This document shows, piece after piece, positions 6,340-13,494 of a stretch of 15,512 bases of DNA. The notes below the pieces were generated by a model. It saw nothing but the letters and a program-made list of their open reading frames with translations, did no database searches and was not told where the DNA came from. The translations under genes were made by a program, and so were the position numbers. Each line of letters begins with the position of its first letter. The stretch's first letter is position 1. This DNA is from Clostridiales bacterium UBA6981 (GTDB lineage: Bacteria > Bacillota > Clostridia > Oscillospirales > Oscillospiraceae): assembly GCA_002450075.1 (NCBI GenBank), contig DJYJ01000026.1:14146-29657 (forward strand), read 5' to 3'.

Positions 6340-9300
6340 ATGAACATCTTGTTTGACCAGATATTTGAAAACCGGGAAGCCGCCGCCCTCCCCTCCCTTG
6401 CGGAGAGCGGAGGACTTCCCGCGCTCATTTCCGGGCTTGGAGCGGTCCACCGCGCCAATCTGGCCGCCGCGCTGCGCGGCCGGCTGGGGCGCCCGCTCGT
6501 CGTGATCTGCCCCGACGACACAGCGGCGGAGAATATGGCGCGTGACCTCGCCGCCATGTGCGGAGAGACGCCCGTCACGCTGGGGCTGCGCGAATTCACG
6601 TTTTATGAGTCCGAGGCCGTCTCCCGCCAGATGGAGCAAAAGCGCCTCGCCGCCCTGTGGGCGATGGAGAGCGGCGCACCGATCGTCACGGCCTCTGTCA
6701 GCGGCCTGATGCAGCGCACGCTCCCGGCGGAGGCGCTGCGCCGCGCGTCCTTTACGATCAGCGACGGCGGCGAGACCGCCATGGAGGACGTCATCGACGC
6801 GCTGGTCCGCTGTGGATACAGCCGCACCGACCAGGTCGAGGGCCCGGGTCAGTTCGCCGTGCGCGGCGGGATCCTGGACTTCTTCTCCCCCTTTGAAAGC
6901 GAGCCGGTGCGCGTCGAGTTCTGGGGCGACACCGTCGATTCGATGGGCCATTTTTCCGTCTCGGACCAGCGCCGCACCGACCGCGTCGAGCGCTGCACGA
7001 TCCTCCCCGCGGCCGAGACCGTGCCCGCCCTGTGCGAGGGCGGCGTCGAGGCGCTGCGCTCAGAGCTCGAGAGCTGGGCGGCACGCTATGAGCGCCGCCG
7101 CACGAGCGAGAGCGCGCAGAAGGCCGCCGTCACGATCCGCTCCGACGCGGAGAAGCTCGGCGCCGGGATCGTGCTGCAAAGCGCCGACAAGTACATGGAG
7201 CTGATTTATCCCATGGCCTGCGGCGCGGATTATCTCGCCCCCGACGCGCTCGTCTTTCTCGACCAGCCGAACCGCTGCGCCGAAAAGGCGCGCGACTGGG
7301 CCAAGGGCCTGCGCGACGACATCGCCGAGCTCGTCCGCCGCGGCGAGGCCGCCGTCTCGCCCGACAGCTTTTCACTGGGCTTTGACGAGCTGTTGCGCCG
7401 GCTTTCCGACTTCCCCGTCTATATGGCCGACGCCTTTGCCGTGGGGCGCAGCCCGCTTGCGCCGCGCACGCTGACCTCCATCGCTGCCAAGCAGCTGACG
7501 ACCTATGCCGGCAACGCCCAGGCCGCGGCCGACGACGTGACGGCGTATGTAAAGCAGAACTATCGCGTCGTCGTCCTCGCGGGCGACGAGCGGCGGGCCA
7601 AGGTGCTGCAGGAGTTTTTCTCCTCCCGCGGCATCGCCGCCCCGTTCTTTGAAAGCCTGACGCGCATGCCGGACGAAGGCGCGTGCTTTATTGCGATCGG
7701 CGCGATCTCCGCGGGCATGGAATACCCCGCGATCCGCCTCGCCGTGCTGACGGACGCCCAGCTGCTGCGCGCGCCGGGAAAGAAGCGCGCGAAGAAGGGT
7801 CTCCCCGCCGGACGGGCGAGGATCGAGAGCTATGCCGACCTCTCCGTGGGCGACTATGTCGTGCACGAAAACCACGGCATCGGCCGCTTTGCCGGTATCG
7901 TGAAGATGCAGGTCGACGGCTTTGACAAGGACTATATCAAGATCCAGTACGCCGGCACGGACAGCCTGTACGTCCCGGCCTCCCAGCTGGATCTCGTCAC
8001 GAAATATACCGGCGGCGGCGAGGACCGCGAGGTGCGCCTGTCGAAGATGGGCGGCGCGGAGTGGGCGAAGACCCGCTCGCGCGCCAAGAGCGCCGCCAAG
8101 GACATGGCCGACCAGCTCATCCGCCTGTATGCCGAGCGGCAGCGTCTGCCGGGCTATGCCTTTTCGCCGGACAGCGAGTGGCAGAAGGAGTTTGAGGAAA
8201 ACTTCGGCTATACCGAGACCGAGGATCAGCTCCGCTGCACCGAGGAGATCAAGCGCGACATGGAATCCGCCGTGCCGATGGACCGCCTGCTCTGCGGCGA
8301 CGTGGGCGTGGGCAAGACCGAGGTCGCCCTGCGCGCGGTGATGAAGTGCGTGCTCGACGGCAAACAGGCCGCGATCCTCGTCCCGACGACCGTTCTGGCG
8401 CAGCAGCATTACCAGACGGCGCTGCAGCGCTTCTTCGGCTTTCCCGTCACGATCGAGGTGCTCAGCCGCTTCCGCACCGGCGCGCAGAGCGCCAAGGTGC
8501 TCGAGGAGCTGCGCAGCGGTAAGTGCGACCTCGTCATCGGCACGCACCGGCTGCTGTCGAAGGACGTGCAGTTCAAAGATCTCGGCCTGCTCGTCGTCGA
8601 CGAGGAGCAGCGCTTCGGCGTGGCGCACAAGGAGCACATCAAGGAGCTGTCCCGCGGCGTCGACGTGCTGACGCTCTCGGCCACGCCGATCCCCCGCACG
8701 CTGAACATGGCCATGTCCGGCATCCGCGACATGTCCAACATCGAGGAGCCGCCGGAGGACCGTCTGCCCGTCCAGACCTTTGTGATGGAGCACGACTGGG
8801 GCGTGATCGCCGACGCGATCCGGCGCGAGCTGCAGCGCGGCGGCCAGGTGTATTACCTGCACAACCGCATCGAGGACATCGAGCGCACGACGCGCAGGCT
8901 GCGCGACGTGCTGGGCGAGGACGTGACGATCGCCGTCGCCCACGGCCGCATGGACAAGGCCATGCTCGCCGCCGTGATGGAAAACGTCGCCTCCGGCGAG
9001 ACGCAGGTGCTCGTCTGCACGACGATCATCGAAACCGGTATCGACATCCCCAACGTCAACACCCTCATCATCGAGGACGCCGATAAGCTGGGTCTTGCCC
9101 AGCTGCACCAGATCCGCGGCCGTGTCGGCCGCTCGACCCGGCGCGCCTCGGCCTATCTGACCTTCCGGCGCGACAAGGTGCTCACCGAGATCGCCGAAAA
9201 GCGCCTCAACGCGATCCGCGATTTCGCGGCCTTCGGCTCCGGCATCAAGATCGCGATGCGCGACCTGGAGATCCGCGGCGTGGGCAACCTGCTCGGCGCC

Positions 9301-9852
9301 GAGCAGTCCGGCCACATGGTGGACGTGGGCTATGATATGTATATGAAGCTGCTCTCCGAGGCCGTGCTCGAGGCGCGCGGCATCCCGGTGGAGAAAAAGG
9401 CCGAGTGTTCGGCCGATCTCGCCGTCGCCGCCTCAATCCCAGACCGCTATGTCCCCTCGTCCGAGCAGCGCATGGATCTCTACCGCCGCATCGCGCTCAT
9501 CCGCACCGAGGCCGAGGCCGACGATCTCACCGACGAGCTGATCGACCGCTTTGGCGATCCCCCCGCGAGCGTCAACTCCCTCATCCACATCTCGCTGCTG
9601 CGCGGCGAGGCGGGCAAGGCCGGCATCACCGACATCTCCCAGAAGCAGGGCTATCTGCGCTTTACCGTCAGCGATTTTGACATGGAAAAGGTCTCGGAGC
9701 TCTATGCGCGCGCGGAATACCGCGGCAGACTGCGCGTCGAGGCCGGCTCGAAGCCCGCGTTGAGTCTCAAGATCCGCGACAAGCGGCGCGTGATCGACGA
9801 GGCGCGCGCCTTCGCCCGCGACTGGAACGGCGGGGAAAAGATGAAGAATTAA
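6340..9852 (+). CDS. mfd: Transcription-repair coupling factor Mfd
   Basis: Mfd, 1170 residues (usual about 1150-1180), is a DNA translocase that pushes stalled RNA polymerase off DNA and recruits UvrA for nucleotide excision repair. The N-terminal third is the UvrB-like module with the Walker A region degenerated (ISGLGAVHRAN, 30-40) and the conserved GPGQFAVRGGILDFFSP block (168-184). The RNA polymerase-binding CarD-like domain starts near 503 (VGDYVVHENHGIGRF). The motor has Walker A GDVGVGKTE (653-661), DEEQ (754-757), TLSATPIPRTL and the QIRGRVGR motif (924-931). The TRCF C-terminal domain follows. No Shine-Dalgarno sequence precedes the ATG; a consensus -10 ends only 8 nt before it, so a leaderless mRNA is inferred. 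An upstream ATG at 6322 reads into TAA at once. No clear intrinsic terminator follows the gene. Confidence 0.97.
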   Translation: MNILFDQIFENREAAALPSLAESGGLPALISGLGAVHRANLAAALRGRLGRPLVVICPDDTAAENMARDLAAMCGETPVTLGLREFTFYESEAVSRQMEQKRLAALWAMESGAPIVTASVSGLMQRTLPAEALRRASFTISDGGETAMEDVIDALVRCGYSRTDQVEGPGQFAVRGGILDFFSPFESEPVRVEFWGDTVDSMGHFSVSDQRRTDRVERCTILPAAETVPALCEGGVEALRSELESWAARYERRRTSESAQKAAVTIRSDAEKLGAGIVLQSADKYMELIYPMACGADYLAPDALVFLDQPNRCAEKARDWAKGLRDDIAELVRRGEAAVSPDSFSLGFDELLRRLSDFPVYMADAFAVGRSPLAPRTLTSIAAKQLTTYAGNAQAAADDVTAYVKQNYRVVVLAGDERRAKVLQEFFSSRGIAAPFFESLTRMPDEGACFIAIGAISAGMEYPAIRLAVLTDAQLLRAPGKKRAKKGLPAGRARIESYADLSVGDYVVHENHGIGRFAGIVKMQVDGFDKDYIKIQYAGTDSLYVPASQLDLVTKYTGGGEDREVRLSKMGGAEWAKTRSRAKSAAKDMADQLIRLYAERQRLPGYAFSPDSEWQKEFEENFGYTETEDQLRCTEEIKRDMESAVPMDRLLCGDVGVGKTEVALRAVMKCVLDGKQAAILVPTTVLAQQHYQTALQRFFGFPVTIEVLSRFRTGAQSAKVLEELRSGKCDLVIGTHRLLSKDVQFKDLGLLVVDEEQRFGVAHKEHIKELSRGVDVLTLSATPIPRTLNMAMSGIRDMSNIEEPPEDRLPVQTFVMEHDWGVIADAIRRELQRGGQVYYLHNRIEDIERTTRRLRDVLGEDVTIAVAHGRMDKAMLAAVMENVASGETQVLVCTTIIETGIDIPNVNTLIIEDADKLGLAQLHQIRGRVGRSTRRASAYLTFRRDKVLTEIAEKRLNAIRDFAAFGSGIKIAMRDLEIRGVGNLLGAEQSGHMVDVGYDMYMKLLSEAVLEARGIPVEKKAECSADLAVAASIPDRYVPSSEQRMDLYRRIALIRTEAEADDLTDELIDRFGDPPASVNSLIHISLLRGEAGKAGITDISQKQGYLRFTVSDFDMEKVSELYARAEYRGRLRVEAGSKPALSLKIRDKRRVIDEARAFARDWNGGEKMKN

Positions 9853-9872
9853 AAAACATTTCCCCTTTCCCC

Positions 9873-9901
9873 TTGCCTGGGGCGCGGAAAAGGATTATCA
9901 T
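9873..9901 (+). promoter_or_regulatory. Candidate promoter of the parvulin-type isomerase gene
   Basis: TTGCCT (9873-9878), 17-bp spacer, TATCAT (9896-9901): four and five matches to the sigma-A hexamers. Transcription would start near 9908, leaving a leader of about 36 nt with the ribosome binding site AAAGGA (9927-9932). It is weaker than the mfd promoter. Read-through from mfd is also possible because no terminator is apparent in 9853-9943. Confidence 0.5.
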
Positions 9902-9943
9902 GCGGGGGAATGCAACGCTTTTTGCGAAAGGACAGAAACTGCC

Positions 9944-11197
9944 ATGAAAAAGTTTGTCATCATCCTGCTCATCGCCTGCCTGGCGCTGGGCTGCGGCCTC
10001 GGCTATTTCGCCGCCAAAAACAGCGCGGAGCCGTCCCCGGCGCCCGCAGCCGAGACCGAGGAGCCCGCGCCCGCCGAGGAGGGCGCCGATGCGGTCACAG
10101 CTCCCGCCGCGGAAGAGAGCGCCGGGGACGCTGCGGCTGAGGAGACGCCGATCCGTACGCTCGACCTGGCCGCGATCCGTGCGCTGCACGCGCCGGACGA
10201 GATCGTCGGCGACATCGACGGCCGCGAGGTCAGCTGGGATGAGTATTATTACTGGATCGCCGAGATGGGCAGCCAGGCGCAGAACTATCTCTACACGATG
10301 GCCATGTACGGCCAGAGTCTCGACTGGGACGACAAGCTCAGCGCCGACAGCGAGCAGACCTTTGCCGAGTACACGCTGGAGATGGCGCAGGACTGCGTCT
10401 GCCAGCTCGCCACGCTCGAGGCGATCGCCGGAGAGTACAACGTCACCCTGACGGCGGAGGATGAGGCCGCGCTGGCCGAGCAGCTCCGCTCTGATATCGA
10501 CGCGTCCTGCGGCGAGGGTGCGAGCGAGGAGGACTTCAACGCCTACCTCGCCGAAAACGATCTCAGCCGCGAGATGTACGACCGCATGAACCGCGCCAGT
10601 TACCTCTTTGAGGGTATCTTTCGGACGATCTACGGCGCGGACGCCGAGACTGTCACGGAGGAGGACGCGCTTGCCTACCTCGAGGAGAACGAGTATTTAA
10701 GCGCCGCGCACATCCTCTTCCGCACCGTCGACGACAGCTATGCTGCGCTCGACGAGGCGACGGTCGCCGAAAAGCTGGAGCAGGCCGAGGCTGTCTCGGC
10801 CGAGCTGCGCGCGATCGAGGACCCCGAGGCGCGCGCCAAACGCTTTGCCGAACTCAAGGAGCAGTACTGCGAGGATCCCGGCCGGGTCGACTATCCCGAC
10901 GGCTACGTCTTCGTCCCCGGCATGATGGTCGAGGAATTCGAGAACGCCGTCAAGGCTCTTGCCGACTACGAGGTGTCCGAGCCGGTGCTCTCCGCCCACG
11001 GCTATCACGTCATCATGCGCCTGCCGCTGAACGCGGACGCGACCGTAACCCTTTCCGACGACGGCACGCCGCTCTCGGCGCGCAGACTGTACGCCAACAA
11101 CCGCTTCAACGAGCTGATCCGCAGCCGCATCGACGCGAGCGTCCTGACGCTTAACGACGACGTCGCCGCGCTGAAGCTGGCGGACTATCTCGGATAA
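9944..11197 (+). CDS. Extracytoplasmic parvulin-type peptidyl-prolyl isomerase (PrsA/SurA-like)
   Basis: A 417-residue predicted exported foldase. The N-terminus MKKFVIILLIACLALGCG is a signal peptide or single membrane anchor. Cys17 in ALGC is only a partial lipobox because Leu occupies position -2, so lipoprotein status is uncertain. A low-complexity Ala/Glu/Pro-rich linker (about 26-68) follows, then a helical SurA-N/PrsA-like region (about 85-245). The parvulin domain spans about 252-362, from LSAAHILF (His256) through YCEDPG, GYVFVPGMMVEEFENAVKAL and the family-typical HGYHVIMRL (His355). It should act outside the membrane to isomerise prolyl bonds in, or hold, secreted proteins. AAAGGA (9927-9932) is the ribosome binding site, with 11-nt spacing. 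The gene stands alone between mfd and a bidirectional terminator. I avoid naming it prsA because the lipobox and exact domain match are unclear. Confidence 0.9.
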   Translation: MKKFVIILLIACLALGCGLGYFAAKNSAEPSPAPAAETEEPAPAEEGADAVTAPAAEESAGDAAAEETPIRTLDLAAIRALHAPDEIVGDIDGREVSWDEYYYWIAEMGSQAQNYLYTMAMYGQSLDWDDKLSADSEQTFAEYTLEMAQDCVCQLATLEAIAGEYNVTLTAEDEAALAEQLRSDIDASCGEGASEEDFNAYLAENDLSREMYDRMNRASYLFEGIFRTIYGADAETVTEEDALAYLEENEYLSAAHILFRTVDDSYAALDEATVAEKLEQAEAVSAELRAIEDPEARAKRFAELKEQYCEDPGRVDYPDGYVFVPGMMVEEFENAVKALADYEVSEPVLSAHGYHVIMRLPLNADATVTLSDDGTPLSARRLYANNRFNELIRSRIDASVLTLNDDVAALKLADYLG

Positions 11198-11209
11198 AGC
11201 AAACCGTCA

Positions 11210-11247
11210 AAAAATCCCGGTTTCTCTTTTGAGAGACCGGAATTTTT
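11210..11247. terminator. Bidirectional intrinsic terminator between convergent genes
   Basis: The arms 11210-11226 and 11231-11247 form a 17-bp helix with one C/A mismatch and one G-T pair around a TTTT loop. The outer arms are A-run and T-run, so both strands give a GC-core hairpin followed by a U-tract. On the plus strand it lies 13 nt after the isomerase stop. On the minus strand it includes the TAA of the germination permease gene (11246-11248). Confidence 0.9.
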
Positions 11248-12355
11248 ATATCCTCCCACGCAGCCGCCCGAGACCCAGCAGAGCGGGGAAAAACACCAGC
11301 GCGAAAAAGAGACTGACGCCGGGAATGACCGTCCCGGAGAGCAGCGTAAGCGCCTTCCCGTCCGGCGCCGCGAGCAGCGCAAAGGCCGCGGCCGCCCCCG
11401 CGCACAGGAAAGACGCACCGCGCCCATCCGCAAACAGCGCCCATCGCCGCCCGAGCGAGAGCGCAAGCGCGCGCCGTGCCGCGCGCAGAAACAGCGCGGC
11501 GATCAGAAAATCCGGAAAGACCCACAGCGCCACGACAAGCGCCTCGATGCGCTCGATGCTGCGGAAAAAGACCAAATTGCGCACCAGCGAGAAAAACGGC
11601 CAGGAGAGCTCCTGCGTCAGCGCCGCGCCGAAGCAGCCGACGGTATCCGCCCCCAGCAGCGCCAGCACGCCGCAGGCCGCGGCGAGGGCGGGGAGCAGCC
11701 GGCGATACGGCGCGCCGCCGCATCTCACGCCCGGCAGCAGGATCGCCGCGGCGCACACGGCCCACAGCAGCACATCGAGCGCCGCGGCCACGGCGCCCAG
11801 GATGCCCGGCAGGTCGGCGGGCGAGAGCGGCAGCAGGTTTTCCCGTCTCACGGCGGGGAGCGCGGCAAAAAGCACAAGCACAAGGATCGGCACGATCGGC
11901 ACGAGAAAGAGCCCCGCCGTCCGCGCGGCCGCGCGCAGCGGCAAAAGCGAGGCGAACAGCGCGGCAAGGAGCATCGTCAGGATAAAAAAGGCGGGCGGCG
12001 TGTTCGGATAGACCGTGACGAGAAAGCGGTCCGTCCCGGAGCGCAGCACGAATCCGGCATACACGCAAAGCCAAAGCGCCAGCGTAAGCAGCGCCATCCG
12101 CCCCGCACGCCCCGGCGCGGCGCGCACGACAAGCTCGCCGAGCCCCTCTCCCTCGCGCCGCCCTTCGGCAAGACGCCGGAACAGCCACAGATAGAGTGCG
12201 GCGGGCGGAAAGGCCAGCAGGGCAGAGAGCCAGATCCCCTTCCCCGCCCAAACGGCCGCCGCGGCCGGAAACAGCCGCAGAGCCGGCGATAGCATCAGCA
12301 CAAAGCCCGTTGCGGCAAGCTGTCGGCCGCAGATCTCATCCTCTCGTTGCATCAT
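11246..12355 (-). CDS. Spore germination receptor B subunit (GerAB-type permease-like protein)
   Basis: A 369-residue, almost wholly hydrophobic protein with about ten membrane helices, matching the endospore germination GerAB family of the APC transporter superfamily. The B subunit sits in the inner spore membrane and binds the germinant. The best family block is SWPFFSLVRNLVFFRSIERI followed by EALVVALWVFPDFL (251-284), which matches the family's conserved RiE region. The N-terminal ICGRQLAATGFVLMLSPALR is also typical. The start could be the ATG at 12353-12355, overlapping the C-subunit stop as ATGA, or the adjacent ATG at 12350-12352. The upstream GAGGG sits better for the second. The stop lies inside the shared terminator stem. 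The protein is unusually rich in Ala, Leu and Arg, in line with the GC-rich genome. It is the last gene of the operon. Confidence 0.92.
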   Translation of the reverse strand: MMQREDEICGRQLAATGFVLMLSPALRLFPAAAAVWAGKGIWLSALLAFPPAALYLWLFRRLAEGRREGEGLGELVVRAAPGRAGRMALLTLALWLCVYAGFVLRSGTDRFLVTVYPNTPPAFFILTMLLAALFASLLPLRAAARTAGLFLVPIVPILVLVLFAALPAVRRENLLPLSPADLPGILGAVAAALDVLLWAVCAAAILLPGVRCGGAPYRRLLPALAAACGVLALLGADTVGCFGAALTQELSWPFFSLVRNLVFFRSIERIEALVVALWVFPDFLIAALFLRAARRALALSLGRRWALFADGRGASFLCAGAAAAFALLAAPDGKALTLLSGTVIPGVSLFFALVFFPALLGLGRLRGRI

Positions 12356-13494
12356 CCGTCCCTCACGTCGTTTGAATGGCTGATCGACACGCTCACCGAA
12401 AGCCGCAGCGGCAGCGAGGCATAGTCCACGCCGCGCTCACGGTCCAGCGCGCGTTCGCGGGAAGACGAGCACAGCGCGATCCGCTCTTCGAGACCGAGAA
12501 AATCGGCGTCGAGCGTCTTTTCCAGCTGCACCAGCTTCCCGGCGCGCCGCAGGATCTCGCGCTCGAGCAGCGCGGCGAGCGCGTCCGCGTATTCCCCGTC
12601 GGACAGCGCGCCGCGGCCGTCGATCTCCGCCACCGAGGCGCTGAGCGAGAGAGAGATCTCCGCGCCGCGGAGCTCTCCCGTCTCGCCGCGCAGCGGCGTT
12701 ACGACCGCGCGTCCCGGCGCGGTCTGCAGCGTGACACGCTGCCCCTCGGCGTCGGTCACGATAAAATCATGTACGCCGCGCGCCCCGCCGATCAGATCCA
12801 GCGCCGCGACGTCCTCCTGCTCGATAAAGCCCGCGAGCACGCCGTCCCGGATCACGGCGCAGCCCGCGGGGGCGAGCGTCAGCGGCGCGCCGTCCTCCGC
12901 CTGTTCGGAGGCGGCGGTGCATACCACCGCCGAGGCGAGCGCACAGCCGCCCTCCTCGAGCTGCCCTGCGATCCGCGCGACCGAGGGCGGGGAAAAGCCG
13001 TCCCGGGACGGAGCGGCTGCACGCAGAGCCTCCAGGATCTCCGCCGCGCCGATCCGCTCGTCGCCCGTGTCAAGCAGCGCGCGCTCGGCGCTGCCGCCGC
13101 GCACGATCAGCAGCGGCACGTCCATCCGGATCTCCCGTGAGCGGCAGACATAGCGCAGCACGCCGTCGACCCCGGCGCGCGCACTCTCCTCGCCGAGCAG
13201 AAGCTGCCCGATATGCGCGCTCAGCAGCTCCTCCTCCGTCGTGCGCGAGACGATGTCGTCCGCCGCGTCCCGGATCGTCGCGCCGCTGCCCGCAAGACGG
13301 ACCGGACCCTCGCCACGGCTGCTGTCGGCGGACGAGACCATGGAAAGCCGCACCCTGCCGTCCGAAGCGTCGACGCCCATGGCCTGCACGACCAGCAGCC
13401 GCTCGACCCCCTGCAGCTTCGACGGAAAGAGCGTGCAGCCGGCGAGCACCGGGAGGACAATTATTATAATAAGGAAACAGCAAAGCCTCTTCAT
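12352..13494 (-). CDS. Spore germination receptor C subunit (GerAC-type lipoprotein)
   Basis: A 380-residue lipoprotein of the Ger(x)C family. The signal peptide MKRLCCFLIIIIVLPVLAGC ends in a clean lipobox LAGC with Cys20 as the lipid attachment site. The segment after it, VERLLVVQAMGVDASDGRVRL (35-55), fits the family's opening strand pattern of a GiD-type motif. The remainder has the alternating strand/helix character of the three-domain C subunits and a hydrophilic C-terminus. It would sit on the outer face of the inner spore membrane beside the A and B subunits. The start ATG (13492-13494) overlaps the A-subunit stop as ATGA, with AAAGGAG just upstream. The stop likewise overlaps the B-subunit start as ATGA. 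Overall sequence is diverged and identification rests on lipobox, size, motif and context. Confidence 0.9.
   Translation of the reverse strand: MKRLCCFLIIIIVLPVLAGCTLFPSKLQGVERLLVVQAMGVDASDGRVRLSMVSSADSSRGEGPVRLAGSGATIRDAADDIVSRTTEEELLSAHIGQLLLGEESARAGVDGVLRYVCRSREIRMDVPLLIVRGGSAERALLDTGDERIGAAEILEALRAAAPSRDGFSPPSVARIAGQLEEGGCALASAVVCTAASEQAEDGAPLTLAPAGCAVIRDGVLAGFIEQEDVAALDLIGGARGVHDFIVTDAEGQRVTLQTAPGRAVVTPLRGETGELRGAEISLSLSASVAEIDGRGALSDGEYADALAALLEREILRRAGKLVQLEKTLDADFLGLEERIALCSSSRERALDRERGVDYASLPLRLSVSVSISHSNDVRDG

Noticed and set aside
7372..9315. 647-codon minus-strand open frame opposite mfd
   Set aside because: Despite its length it has no recognisable fold or ribosome binding site. 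It results from absence of TA-rich codons in the GC-rich mfd frame.
9853..9900. Possible terminator after mfd in the C-rich and G-rich run
   Set aside because: The CCCCTTTCC and GGAAAAGG segments pair only poorly and no U-tract follows. The bases are better explained as a candidate promoter.
11229..12011. 260-codon plus-strand open frame opposite the germination permease gene
   Set aside because: Ala/Ser/Arg-rich, starts inside the terminator hairpin, no ribosome binding site. The minus-strand frame has clear GerAB features.
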